Part shown: in pieces, positions 24,521 through 36,345 of the stretch
How the letters are laid out: every line of letters begins with the position of its first letter
Numbering within the stretch: the stretch's first letter is position 1
NCBI GenBank assembly: GCA_032164245.1
Contig: JAVMKO010000003.1
Span: forward strand, 36,830,890-36,894,889
DNA: 64,000 nucleotides
Reading direction: 5' to 3'
From: Sternotherus odoratus
Lineage: Eukaryota; Chordata; Testudines; Kinosternidae
Program-made: the position numbers and the translations under genes
Notes under the pieces: generated by a model
The model's input: the letters and a program-made list of their open reading frames with translations, nothing else
Databases searched by the model: none
Told to the model about the DNA's origin: nothing

Positions 24521-25134
24521 TGTGATCGGGTACTCAACGACCAAGGCAGCCTGTTGGCTAGCACATCTAGCCTCTCTGTCAGGGTGACAGAGATGCCTGT
24601 TCCTGACCTTAACCAGGAATCTTCAGCTCTCCACTAGTATCTTGGCCCTTACGGGGGTTCGTAGGAGAAACCTGGGCCCTTCATCTCCACCAAGTCCCAG
24701 CGCAGACGCTCTGGAGGAAACAACACTCGCAGGGTCCTCCCTGAAGTGAATTTAAGTCCACAGCCCTGAACTACTGCCTACCTGTACATCCCTTCACTTT
24801 GGGACATGGCCCCTATAGTCCAAATAACAATCCCTTAACGCAAGAGTCCAAAGGAGCAGGTCCTTGCCATCCTGCTAGTTCTTCAAGGGCATGATGGTTG
24901 GAGAAGGCATTGTCCATGGGCCTTACTCTGGGGTCCTCGCTCAGGCTCTGCCTCCTGTCCAGCTTCTCATTCTGAAGCCCGTCCTTCATCCTTTGCCTGG
25001 GCTGCTGAGCTACTTTTAACCCACTCCTCCAAGTCAGAGCATGCTCAGTAGGTCCACAGGAGCGGAGCTACCTGGTCCCTATATTGCCTTTTAAACCTTT
25101 TGTGTCCAGTGTGGGGTTTATATACCACATCACA
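24521..25134. mobile_element. solo LTR, 614 bp
   Basis: Begins TGTGATCGGGT and ends CCACATCACA, giving the TG...CA termini of an LTR plus short inverted ends (TGTGAT/ATCACA). It is flanked by a 5-bp direct repeat ACATG. GC content is higher than the flanks. There is no internal coding part, so it is a solo LTR left by recombination. On the minus strand a TATATAAA motif lies 10 bp from the end; orientation is uncertain. Confidence 0.65.
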
Positions 25135-25139
25135 ACATG

Positions 25140-27515
25140 TATATGTAGACATGAAAATTATCTTGTGTATAGCATGTATTTTTCATGTAAAAATATCAGG
25201 CAATTTACACATTCTGTAATTTGACTTATGATTTATTCTCTAACATAATTAAATTGTATTTTATTCATTTCGTTTTGGTAAAAGCCTACTTGTGTATAAA
25301 ACCTTTCTTGAGTCAGGTGAGTACTTCACACAATCGCCAGGCAACTTTGATATGTTGCAGAACATTTGGCAGTCTTGGCTCAAAAGAGGCTAACAGTGGT
25401 GTTGCAAATCAGGAATGGAGTGCATTGGGAATGCAATGCAGGGATGATTGCTTAGCACCTGCCTGCAATATAGTTAGTTTTACCCAAGGCACTGCCAATT
25501 ATGCCAAATTGGTTGTTGGTGCTTTACTGTAGAGCATGTAGAGCACAAAAGTGTAGGCTCAGACCTGCAAACCCATTTAACACATGATTGCCATAAAATT
25601 TGAACCCAGGTCTGAGGAGGTGAAAATCTAGCAGAGTGTATGTTTAATATCAGTTTAATAAAATGCAGCTGTATGACTGTTCAACTTATGGACTCAGTTC
25701 TGAGAGTCAGTTCAGGATTCAACACCTCTAGGTGAGGACCTTTTAAAAACTCACATTAGAACACGTGAGACTCAAACAGGGGCATTCAATGCTCATGTGT
25801 ATTAGACAGTGGGATTCCCATAAAGATGTTTTCTGAAAGAAAAAATACTTTTGTAAACATGGTGTGGGATATTCCCGACAGACTGAAAAAGCAGAAAAAC
25901 TTGGCGAACCCCCAGTCAATTTCTCAACTTGTGAATGAATTAATCCAACTGAAGAAAATATTCTGTGCTTGTAAATTATTTTTCATGCTCAATCTGGGTA
26001 GGGTTGGTTACCATACAATGTTAAGAGACTCCCTGGACCACATTGCAAACCAGGGATAGCTTTCAAAATTCAATAAGTTTTAATAGATGTCATATCAGAA
26101 TAACAGTGGTTCTGGTAGACATTGCAAATTAGAAGGCGTTCTGACAAAGGAGCTGCTGTGCATCTAGTGTAGCCACTTCATTAAATCTGAAAAGGAGTGT
26201 AGTCGTGTGGTTAACATAAGGGACTGAGAAGCAGGGTTCTAAGATCAACCCTGTGCTTTGACATAATTTGCAACACTGTACTTTATATTATTAAATGTAG
26301 AATGGGAAAGGGAATCCACATATTCCTCCCTCCCCCACATTTGTACTGATCATTTTCTCCATGCTGGTGTGCATTTCTTTTGTTTCTGAATTAAGCACAG
26401 AATCTACAGTCCTTTTGGTATGCTCAAAATGAATGGAACCAATACGACCTAATTATGAAAATAATCTGTGTGTGAATTTGGCCTTTAGACTGTGGTAACT
26501 GTAGTACCATAACTGAAACAAATTATGCCAGAAATGGGATCTAATTTCAGAACTCAAACCCATAGGGTAGTCAGTCAAACATCTGTATTGGAAGCCACAG
26601 TTTGATGCAGTCAAGAGTACTAGAAATCTGTTATCTTGCAGCATGGTGAGTTCAGTAATCTTAGGGGGCGCGTCTTTCCACAGCAGTGATGTAAAACAGC
26701 TTCCCCTTCTATTGCCCCATGCACTCCGAATGACGGGAAAATGTTAAATATAGAGGCTTGGAAAAATTCACCCTTCTGATTCTATGGATCAGTCTTTAAA
26801 AAAAAGTTAATTTTATTAAAACAAGTTATTTTTACCACTATATATCCTCATCTTGATTCTCCCCTTGCACTGGTGGAAATAAATTCACTGGACTCAGATT
26901 CATGAGAGGGAGAAGAGAACCAGGCCTCCCAATGAGAACTGAACTACTGTACATATGCCATAACTTTTAAAGCCCACATTTTAATTACAGCATGTGCAGC
27001 AGCAGCCAGTTCAGCAAATCTGCACTATTTAAACATTGCAAAATGATTGGAAATATCTTCTGCCAAAAGTGCATGGAACACCTCTTAAACAGACATGGGA
27101 GCAATATGCTACAAAGGACAGGGAATTCAACTCCTCTTTTAACCAGTTATTCCACTTTAAGTACTAGCTGACATGAAAGCCAAAAGCAGTCAAAGAAATT
27201 GGAACGCCACAGCTTGGACTTCCTCACACTGTGTGATGGAGGAAAGGCTGGGTTGTAAAAAGTCATGAACGGAGCTCCTATTAACCTTTGCCCAGACTTC
27301 TTAACTCTGAAGAGCAGAGTGTTTCATGGCTGTAGATAACTATAATCATGCTTCAAGCAGAGATATTCCAGATTCAGGATATCTGCTGATGATACTACCC
27401 ACAAGTAGCGGAAAAATATCTTAAAAGGCAGTGTTCTTCTACCTGATAATTAACCACAACAAATAGGTCAGGAATTACATTTCTTTCTTGATAGTCACTT
27501 TAGGACACATTCTAA
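25140..27515. other. non-coding stretch, nothing recognised
   Basis: AT-rich. The 103-codon frame at 25,221-25,532 has no motif or plausible exon structure. Confidence 0.4.
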
Positions 27516-27520
27516 CTCTT

Positions 27521-28500
27521 GGTCCCCACTAGGGCTTAAAGTCGACTTTAGCAGGCTAAAGTCGATCTAAGCCTGTACCCGTCCTCACCTGCATGCCCTT
27601 AAAGTCGATTTTAAGGGACCTTAAAATCGACTTTATAACTCCTCCCTTACCAGAGGTGTAGCTGAAATCGACCTGTCTCTAGGTCAATTTTCAGCTACTG
27701 AGGATGCAGGTGACATTAAGCCTCCAACCTTCCGAGCAGCTCCGCGAACCCTCCCACCCGCCTGAACAGCCCCACGCCGGCTCCCCCCGCCCCTGCTCGG
27801 GCGGGGGGAGCCGGCATGGGGCTGATCCGGTGGGCGGGGGGGGGGTCCGCAGAGCTGCTCAGGCAGGCGGGGGGTCCGGCGCGGGGCTGCTCGGCAGGGG
27901 GGGGTCCGGCGCTGGGCTCATCCGGCAGGCGGGGGGGTCTGCGGGGCTGCTCGGCAGGCGGGGCGTCCGGCGCGGGGCTCATCCGGCGGGCGGGGGGGTC
28001 CGCAGGGCTTGGCGGGCGGTGGGTCCGGCGCGGGGCTGCTCGGCGGGCGGGGGGTCCGGCGCGGGGCTGCTCGGCGGGCAGGGGGGTCTGCGGGGCTGCT
28101 CGGCGGGCAGGGGGGTCCGGCGCGGGGCTTCTCGGCGGGGGGGGGTCCGGCGCGGGGCTGATCCGGCGGGCGGGGGGGTCCGTGGGGCTTCTCGGCAATC
28201 GGTGGGTCCAGCGCGGGGCTCATCCGGTGGGCAAGGGGGTCCACGGAGCTGCTCGGACTGGGGCTGGTCCCCTGGGGAGCGTGCCTGGCTGCCCCGAAAG
28301 GCGGTGACAACTGGGGACTCTGGGCACTGTGGGATAACTACCCACAGTGCAACACTCCCTATGTCGACCCCTGCAAAAGTTTTAAGGACAGACACGGTGT
28401 TGCTGTCCTATGTGGGGATGCACTAAGTCCATTTTCTAAAGTCGACTTCAGAAAATCGACTTAAGGAAAATCGACTTAGTGCTGTAGTGAAGACGGGGCC
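27521..28500. mobile_element. non-autonomous DNA transposon with a minisatellite interior
   Basis: The ends are rich in 'aaagtcgac' motifs: the left has ggtccccactagggcttaaa and the right has 'gtgaagacggggcc', giving inverse GGYCCC...CACT ends. This is a recognised turtle MITE layout in which 'aaatcgac' motifs repeat near both ends. Between them is a GC-rich tandem array (27,815-28,260). A TSD is not clear. It has no transposase. Confidence 0.6.
27815..28260. repeat. GC-rich minisatellite, about 14 units of 30-32 bp
   Basis: The units follow the pattern ggggctgctcggcgggcggg + gggtccggcgc, with variants 'ctcatccgg' and 'ctgatccgg' in place of 'ctgctcgg'. Unit lengths vary through the G run. 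Because the unit is close to a multiple of three and lacks stops, long open frames appear on both strands (up to 240 codons); their gly/ala/arg or pro-rich products are artefacts of the repeat. Very high G-quadruplex potential on the plus strand. Confidence 0.85.
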
Positions 28501-28503
28501 TAA

Positions 28504-29064
28504 GAGTCACATTCAGCACCGCTGTATCACTGATGTTTTGGATCCTAGCTTTGCGGCGTGGGCCAATCTCTAATTTGTTACATATCTTAATGTGTTTATT
28601 GAAAATATCTGGAAATCTCTGTATCATGAACTTCTCAAGAGTAACTTTTTAAATTAACAATTAAAGAGAGATGATGTCAGGTGGCTGGAAATAGCAGGCG
28701 AAGGCAATCTAATTGCAGACATTTGCAAATGCAATATGATGGGTTTACAATGTTTTGGACCTCAGTGTTGTTGACCTCTGAGAAAGTAAACTGTTGGGAA
28801 ATTACTGACTTGTTACAGTCCTAAGAGTCTACCCTGGTTATGATTCACATCTTATGTACAACAATACTGCATGTCCTGCTGAAAATGAGTTACTTGGATG
28901 AGCAAGCATAGGCCAGACATATAGTAATCGGTCAACAATCAGGAAGAAAAAAAGAGAAATGCAGGACAATTCCCATTTCAAGTACCCACAACATAAAAAC
29001 AAAGGGCAGTCCTCTTCAAACATTAGTAACTTTATTCTGTGGGTGCTCTACTGCCCTGGTTTCA
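28504..29064. other. non-coding stretch, nothing recognised
   Basis: AT-rich, with no gene or repeat I can name. Confidence 0.4.
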
Positions 29065-29065
29065 T

Positions 29066-29097
29066 AAAATAAATAAATAAATAAATAAATAAATACA
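29066..29097. repeat. (AAAT)n microsatellite
   Basis: Eight or so tetranucleotide units, read as aaataaataaat. Confidence 0.9.
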
Positions 29098-29317
29098 GGA
29101 GGCTTGAAGGTGGAAAGTGATTCTGAGCTTGGCAGGGTACAGACTTTGCTGAAACTGGAAAGCACTTCTGTTTTTTCAGCACTCATATTGGAAGGAAAAG
29201 TAATAGCAGGTTCCTTCTTCCACTCTCCTGCCCTGCAATTTCCTTCCTTCTCTGCCCTCTTTTCCAATTGTTTTTCAGATCACTCTGAATCAATGACGTG
29301 TGCTCTTTCTCAGGTAC

Positions 29318-30130
29318 TACTCCCCCAATTTTTGGGTCACCTTCAAACTTCATCAGTGATGAATTTATGTTTTCTTCTAGTCATAGGTGCCGGCTTCTTG
29401 GGTGCTCAGGGGCTGAAGCACCCAGGGGGAAAAAATGGTGGGTGCCAAACACCCACCAGCATCCCTCCACTAGCTTCCCCACCCCCCTCAGTGCCTCCCC
29501 CTCCCTTCCCATACACCCACCCTCTACAATCAGCTGTTTTGTGGTGTGTAGGGAGGCTCGGAGGGAAGAGGGGGGAGTGAGGACATGGAGTGCTATGGGG
29601 AGGAGGGTAGAACTGGGCAGGAAGAGGCAGGGTGAGGGTGAGGCCTTGGGAGAAGGGGTATAGTGGGAGCAGGGAGTGGGCCAGAGCCAAGGGCTAAGCA
29701 CCCCCAATTTGAAAAGTCAGCACCTGTGCTTCCAGATTATTAATAAAAACATGATATATTGTAGGGTCAAGAACTGATGCCTGTGAGACTCCGAAAGAAA
29801 CACACATGCTTGATTATGATCCCCCCAGTTTACAATTACATTTTGAGACCTATCAGTTAGCCAGGTTTAATCCACTTAATGTGTTCATTGTTCATATTAG
29901 ATCATTAGTTCATTGTTAATGTTAGATCATTCTAGGTTTTTAATCAAAATATTGTTAGTCAAATACTTTACAGAAGTCAAAGTACATTACACCAACGCTA
30001 CTATCTTTAGCAACTAAACTTGTAATCTCATCAAAGATCTCAAGCAGTGAGAAGCATGTGTATGGCCTACCCATATATCCTACTACTGAAGTATGCATTT
30101 CTTAGTAGATTGGCTCTGCAATAGCAGAAA
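29318..30130 (-). mobile_element. CR1-type LINE fragment split by a hAT element
   Basis: The reverse complement of an older CR1 coding region: 'cttcatcagtgatgaattta' before the break, then 'attaataaaaacatgatata', 'ctgatgcctgtgagactcc' and 'gacctatcagttagccaggt' after it. All are familiar pieces of a minus-sense CR1/L3 ORF2. The element is interrupted at 29,382-29,728. No open frame survives. Confidence 0.7.
29382..29728. mobile_element. 347-bp hAT-type element inside CR1
   Basis: The left end cataggtgccggcttcttgg and right end 'aaaagtcagcacctgtg' are inverse (CATAGGTGCCG versus CACAGGTGCTG). The flanks cttctagt (29,374-29,381) and cttccaga (29,729-29,736) match at 6 of 8, an aged hAT TSD. 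The CR1 sequence continues across the insertion. The interior is C- and G-rich and gives spurious open frames. Confidence 0.75.
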
Positions 30131-30139
30131 CACAGGCAC

Positions 30140-30790
30140 TGTTAAGATCTGAGCTGAAACTATCTACACCATTATGCCTGTATCTCCTTTAAATAACTGG
30201 GTTTTGTAGTTAAAATAAAAGTATTGCATTTACTTTTTCTCCCCCCCCCCATCCCCATTTTGTTATTTATGTGAAATAATGTATGAAGGTCTAAATTTTC
30301 ACATTCACTCCCAATTTAGGTGTGCAAGATGCAATGCTGCACATGCCACTGCGGGTGGCAGTGGTATTTGGGCACCTAAATGAGCACTGGAAATTTAGGC
30401 CAGTATTCCTGTAAAAAACCTGAATTAAAAGTTATTATTTGCCTTTATAAATAAGGTATATCTGTCAGCTGAGGGAAATAACAGCTGGGCCTAACACCTC
30501 CCCATGACAACTTCTCTCTGATGGTGTAGGTCTGTGTGACAATGCAAGCTATGCACTATAAAGGCACAAATGAGTTCTAAGTGAGAGAAGGATCTGGCTG
30601 CGCAAGGCCATCTATTCTGGCTACTGTTCAAGGAAAGTAAGAGCTCAAGAGGTAAGGGGAATGATCAAACTTCTGTTTTTCACAGAGTGGAGGACTGACT
30701 CTCAAGAGGTAGACCTCATAGATGGTTGGGAGCGTGCATGGGAGTACAAAGAGTATGTTCATGGTATGTTTCAGTCTCGGTCAGTCAAGC
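30140..30790. other. non-coding stretch
   Basis: No gene. A C-run at 30,241-30,250. Confidence 0.4.
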
Positions 30791-31145
30791 ATCCTAGGAA
30801 AGTATGCATGAGAGGGGAGCTGACATAGAATCATAAGACTGAAAGGGACCTCAAGAGGTCATCTAGTCCAGTCCCCTGCACCCATGACAGGACTATTATC
30901 TTCTAGATCATTCCTAACAGGTATTTGTCTAACCTGCTCTTAAAAATCTCCAACAACCCCCCTAAGCAATCCTAGGAAAGTATGCATGAGAGGGGAGCTG
31001 ACATAGACTCATAAGACTGAAAGGGACCTCAAGAGGTCATCTAGTCCAGTCCCCTGCACCCATGACAGGACTATTATCTTCTAGATCATTCCTAACAGGT
31101 ATTTGTCTAACCTGCTCTTAAAAATCTCCACAACCTCCCTAAGCA
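30791..31145. repeat. 178-bp tandem duplication
   Basis: Copy 1 (30,791-30,968) and copy 2 (30,969-31,145) begin with atcctaggaaagtatgcatg and carry the same CR1 3' end. They differ by one substitution (tagaatcat versus tagactcat) and small changes in the 'ccaacaacccccctaag' stretch. Only copy 2 continues into further CR1 sequence ('caatttattccagtgc'), so a unit spanning the CR1 3' border was duplicated recently. Confidence 0.85.
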
Positions 31146-31290
31146 ATTTATTCCAGTGCTTAAACTCCCTGACAGTTAGGAAGTTTTTTTCCTAATGTCT
31201 AACCTAAATCTTCCTTGCTGCCATCAAAGCCTATTGCTTCTTGTCCTATCTTCAGAGGCTAAGAACAACATTTTTTCTCACTCCTCTTTG
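30826..31290 (-). mobile_element. CR1 LINE 3' fragment (partly duplicated)
   Basis: The plus strand reads catagaatcataagactgaa, then 'gggacctcaagaggtcatct', then the standard reverse-complemented 3' end through 'cctaatgtctaacctaaatc' to about 31,290. It is non-coding. Its first 140 bp appears twice because of the tandem duplication. Confidence 0.85.
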
Positions 31291-34022
31291 TAACAACCAT
31301 GGTATGTCTGCAACTGTGGAGGAACTCACAAGAATGAGTGGGTTATTATTACTGTTTGAGATTACATGGAGGAAGTAACAGTTCGATGCAGAGTGAACCC
31401 ACCAGCAGCTTCCCTGTACCTGTCCTGCTCTCAGCCTCCAGAAGTCCCCTGACAAAAATGCATTAGGCAGAGTTTGATGACAAAATGGGATCAATTCTGT
31501 AAACCTTTGTTTCTTTAAGTATCTGCATTGAAGTCAGTGGACTGTGGATCTGATTCAAACCTATTGAAGACAGCGAAAGGCTTCCATCTACGGAATGCCT
31601 TTGGATCAGGACTAATGTGATTAAGAGTTTGTTAGCACAAAATGGTGAAGGCCAGGACGCAAGCATTTTTTGAAGGGTAGCTGGATTTTGGTAGTATGCA
31701 GTGCGATGACAAAAAGAACCCCTCCCATGAAAAATCCACCTTGAAGAGTTTTTTCATATCAGAACATTGGTGAGGCTGGATTTGCTCTCCTATTAAATGA
31801 ACAGATGGATCTGTCATCATGACCCTCAGATCCCACAAGACGTTCAAGGATCTTGTGTGATTTGTCGGAGGCCTGGATCATGCAGCTATCCTGAAACTTC
31901 CCTTGGGGGTGGTTCCACAGCATGGAGGCAGCTCTTTAGGAAAGTTAATATAGCCTCAGGGATTTTCCTAAATATTCCATCTAGGGCTGTTGGGAGTGGG
32001 GGCAAAGCATGTTTCTCCTGAATCCAGCTCCAACCCTGCACCCTACCTAGGTACAGGGTTCTGCATCTGTGGAGAGCTCTCTTTAAAGATGGAGAGGGAA
32101 GGTGTATGTTGTGGAGGATGCATTCCATACACCCAGGAGGTGATCATGTCTGCCTTTGAAATATCTCCATATATTCTCTTTCCTTGAACTGAGGCCCCTG
32201 AAATCATAGCAAGTATGAGTAGCTACATGTAGCTCGATCTATAGGCTAGGTTTATGTGCCTGATTGATTCTCCATACTTAAGGCACAATACATACTTTGG
32301 AGAAGTCACAGTTCATATTTTAAGATGTTTCATCACTCAAGGCCACAGCTGGTCAATACCAACCAAGCAAAGACATAACTGTAAACAAAGAATGGTTCTT
32401 CATATCACAAAAAATTACACACTTGCACTGAGTTAATGCACCACTTAAAAAGAGGCAAAGATAATCAGCCCCTGCAAATACCATAATTATACACAATGAT
32501 AAACTGCTTCATCACTCTATTTGATACAATATTGACACAGAAACAAAACAAAGCCAACTTATTACTATGTCTTGGTGACATTTGTATGAGAGATGCTATA
32601 GATGAAGTCAAAAAAATCCAGTGTTTTACTAAAATGTGACTGCACAAATTTTAATAAAACAATATTGTTTACTGGTAAGGGATTTAAGTACAAAAAATAA
32701 CGTTATTTAAGAAGCATAAGGATAGGTCATCAACTGAAGCTGATTACTTCCTCTTCAGCTGTGCCAAGAGTGGACAGCAAAGGGGGCTTTAAGCCACTAC
32801 TGATAGTTCCTGAGGTTTAGCAGAAGCCATCTTGGTAATGGCATAATTTTGGGCAGGTGAGGTCTGTCCTAAATTATGCCCAAGTTCAGGGATGCTCTGA
32901 CCACCTTTCCTTTTCCCGCACCCCCTTCCCTTTGTCAGGAACCATAAAGGGGACGGGGACGAGGAGGGGTCTAGAGCTCCACAGTCCATGGTCCACAAAT
33001 GAAGAATCCCTGGGGATTCCACCACTGATTCTTCATCTGGGTAGATCAACTAGCTTTCCAGCCTCTTTGTGTCACCTGATTAGTGCAATGCAGAGAGAAT
33101 GGGGGTAAGGATCTGGTTTGATATTTCAACCTGAAGCAAACTCCTGTTGTGACCAACTGCAACCGACAGTTCAATAAAGCTGTCAGCCCCAGCTCACATA
33201 ATTCAGTTACAGGACTGGAAAACCATATGTGGAGAAGGCACAAAAAACAGAGCACTCAACAAAAAGTAAACATTTTGCTCATTTTCTTTAACAGCTTCTT
33301 AGTTAAGGAAAACACTGGTAACGTCCTTTTTATGTAAGTATAGTTAGCTGGAGATGGTTCCCATATGCGGGAGAAATGCTGCTGCCTTGCTTTAGCATTT
33401 ACTTGGCACTTAGGACTTATTTATTACTTCATATACTTGGATCTAATGGCAGTTAACACAGTTATGATGGTGAAATGATGTAGGATTCGATCAGATATAA
33501 ATTGTATTTTACATTAAACTTTAATTTGGTGCCAAGCTCACAGCCTTCAGTTTTCCCAACAAGCCTCTCCTTAAGCTACATGGTGGATATGGTACTCCAC
33601 TGGCTACATCAGTTCTTAGGTGGACACAGGCAGTCCTGCAGGCCAGCATGGAGTGGGAATAAAGTCATGACTTTCTCTCCCTGCCCTTTCCTGCTCCTTT
33701 TGAGGGGATTTACACTCAGTCATACAGAGGGAGAAGTCTCCTGCACCCCCAAGCACAGGTACTGAAATTGTCCTGGTCACCGTAAAGAGCAGTTTTTTGT
33801 GTTGATAGTTTTTGGGTTGATATAAGGTTGATAGTTCCTTGCAGACTCACCATGCTCCTGTAAAAGTCCCAGGTACACTATAACCCCAAATGTCTGTATA
33901 GTAAAATGGACCAAGGTATATGATTTGGCCACTAAAGAATAATAGTCATTACACATTAGTAATTCTCTGCTATATAATTCAGAGCTTTGCTTCTCACGAA
34001 ATAATAATACTGGAGATAGAGT
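31291..34022. other. non-coding stretch, nothing recognised
   Basis: Moderate AT. Several frames of 60-87 codons on both strands show no domain. Confidence 0.4.
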
Positions 34023-34038
34023 CAATGTCTTGATCTAG
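34023..34038. repeat. left TSD of Cry-type SINE
   Basis: CAATGTCTTGATCTAG, repeated exactly at 34,166-34,181. Confidence 0.9.
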
Positions 34039-34165
34039 TTTAAGAGTAGCAGCCGTGTTAGTCTGTATCTGTAAATAAGACGAGGAAGACTTTATAGCAC
34101 TTTAGAGACTAACCAGTTTATTTCCAGTATAATCTTTCATGGGCTATAGCCCACTTCATCAGATG
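34039..34165 (+). mobile_element. Cry-type tRNA-derived SINE, plus orientation
   Basis: The head is 'agtagcagccgtgttagtct', the body 'actttatagcactttagaga', the tail 'gcccacttcatcagatg'. Perfect 16-bp TSDs flank it. No poly(A); the tail is the typical 'cttcatcagatg'. Confidence 0.92.
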
Positions 34166-34181
34166 CAATGTCTTGATCTAG

Positions 34182-35261
34182 AAGTTAATGCTGCTAATTA
34201 GACCAGGTTGGGAATTTGACAAAACATGTGTCAAAAATGAAACATTTGTCAAAAAATTGAAACAAAAATGTTTGTGGAAAGGGGGCAGTTTTGAAAAATT
34301 GCTTGACTAAACCTTTTGGGAAAAAAGGTATGAAATTGTTGAAATATCCCATTCTAACATTTGAGGAGCAGGGAAATCATTGTTTTTCATTCTAAACCAC
34401 TTTTTGATTCAAAATTTCAGCTAATTTATATAAATATTTTTGTAATTAAAAATGGTCAAAATCAAATGAACTATTTCAAAATTATCAACTAAAATGTTTT
34501 GATTGAACAAAGCCAAATTTTCTTGGATTTTTGGATTGTGAAAATTTTCCTGATTTTTGATATTTTGTCCTGCTTCAGGATGGGACATTTGTTGAAATCT
34601 CAGAAAGTTTAATGGGGTGAGAAAACCATTTTCTGCCTAATTCTACTTCTAATATTCAGAAGGGCTTAGATCTGGACTGGAGGTTTGTAAATAATACCTC
34701 ATTTCTCTCCCCACTACCTGGCATTCCCATTCAATAATTATATTTTGAGAGTCACAGTTAAAGAAGAAAAACAAATAGAGTGAATATTTTAAAGATATAG
34801 TTGCTTTCAGGTCACTGAGCAATGGAAAGATGATTACAGGCAGATAGCAGTCAGAAAAAGGTTAGGTAGTTGGGCTACCTGGTTATGTGATTTAGCACAG
34901 ATGAGAAATGACAGTCAGATGGCAAAAATAATAGTTCATACAAATATGCTTTTCTATTACCAATATATATCCCTTATCTCACCCAGCATAAACACTGAGG
35001 GGCTATGGCATTGGGCTGCAATATCAAATTATGTCACTAGACAAAGGTACAGCAGAGGATCAATTTTTCTTCATGACTGGACATGATCTCCTCTTAGTAA
35101 AGCAGTAAAAATTAATTTCTAGAGGGAAAGCTTGGACCAAGCTTTTCTGTCTCAATAGACATCCTAGAAAATCTTTACTCCATGGCAATCCCCTTCTCAA
35201 ATATAATGCATTTGACTGCAATAGGTGTAGGATCAGACCCCAAACTACTTATGTTAATTAA
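34182..35261. other. non-coding stretch
   Basis: AT-rich, with runs such as aaaatgttt (34,200-34,620). No gene recognised. Confidence 0.4.
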
Positions 35262-35735
35262 CAGGAGTGCTGTATGCAAGACATGAGAAGTAATTTTTCC
35301 ATTCACTCTGTGCTGATTAGGCCTCAACAGGAGTATTGTGTCTAGTTCTAGGGGCAACATTTCAGAAAAGATGTGGACAAATTGGAGTAAGTCCAGAGAA
35401 GAGGGACAAAAATGATTAAAGGTCTAGAAAACAAAACCTACGAGGTAAGATTGAAAAAATGGGTTTGTTTAGTCTGAAGAAGAGAAGAAGCCACTTCTCG
35501 CAGCTCCCATTGGCTGGGAATGGCGAACCGCAGCCACTGGGAGTGGAGGGCTGCCATTCAAATAAACGGTCTGGCGGCCCACCAGCGGATTACCCTGATA
35601 GGCCGCATGCGTCCTGCAGGCTGAAGGTTGCCCACCACTGGTCTAGATAATATTTAGTTCTGCCATGAGTGCAGGGGACTGGACTAAATGACCTCTCAAG
35701 GTTCCCTTCCAGTCCGATGATTCTATAATAAAGGA
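35262..35735 (+). mobile_element. CR1 LINE 3' half, plus orientation, with internal replacement
   Basis: Part one (35,262-35,490) matches the CR1 ORF2 end (aggagtattgtgtctagttc, then aaagatgtggacaaattgga). Part two (35,641-35,735) is the CR1 3' end (gtctagataatatttagttc ... cagtccgatgattctat). The roughly 300 bp expected between them is missing, and its place is taken by a truncated hAT element at 35,491-35,640. Confidence 0.85.
35491..35640. mobile_element. truncated hAT element inside CR1
   Basis: It ends with the right TIR 'gaaggttgcccaccactg', as in the complete element at 45,889, and contains the shared core 'gcagctcccattggctggga'. The left TIR is missing, so a deletion removed its left end together with part of the CR1. 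Confidence 0.75.
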
Positions 35736-35969
35736 CCAGCTCCATTAAGTACTATTAGTAGAGTCCTATCCTCTGTGTGAACTAGCCACTTCAGGGGGAC
35801 AACACAAGTGTAGACCTACATTAATGTTTCCCAGGAGAAATGGGGCAGCCATTGTAAGAATGGAATTTTCTATGCAGTGTATTTTTGATAGTCTTGTTCA
35901 AAATTAGGTTTTAAATGTTTGTGATCACTATATCAAAGCGGTAAGACCATTTTATATTTGGACCTAAAT

Positions 35970-36345
35970 TCCCACTCGTGTGGCAAATGACCTCGCTCTC
36001 AACTCAAATCTCTCCTTAAATTATACTTCTTCCAAGCCTTTCCAGTGCAATCCCTTTGTTGATACTGTGCTGGTTTAGGATAGACCCTTCTGGTGTATTA
36101 TATGCATTTGAATTGTACCATTTGTATTTGATCCGAGGGCCTGATTTTGTAAGCCCAGACTTCAATGGATACTTTGAATTCAGAGGGCTCACAACACTTA
36201 CTCATGTAACTTCACTCACACACATAGTCCTATTGACTACAATGGAACTGCTCACAGAAGTAAAATTACTAACATTAAGCAGTTGCAGAATCAGGCTTCT
36301 ATATTGCAAACCCTGCGGGCAGGGGCTCTTTCTTCAGCATTAAAG
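35970..36345. repeat. old interspersed repeats, two families
   Basis: 35,985-36,060 (caaatctctccttaaattat, cttcttccaagcctttcc) resembles an old LINE-derived piece. 36,130-36,305 is a palindromic element: 'gggcctgattttgtaagccc' at the left and 'gcagttgcagaatcaggctt' at the right are inverse. A short piece at 36,310-36,345 (gcgggcaggggctctttctt) matches the repeat tail also seen near 41,409. Confidence 0.5.

Noticed and set aside
27704..28426. 240-codon Gly/Ala/Arg-rich open frame and overlapping frames on both strands
   Set aside because: Produced entirely by the 30-32-bp GC-rich minisatellite; open on both strands in several frames with no domain.
27521..28500. CpG-island promoter at the GC-rich block
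   Set aside because: The GC content is explained by a tandem array inside a transposon with recognisable ends.
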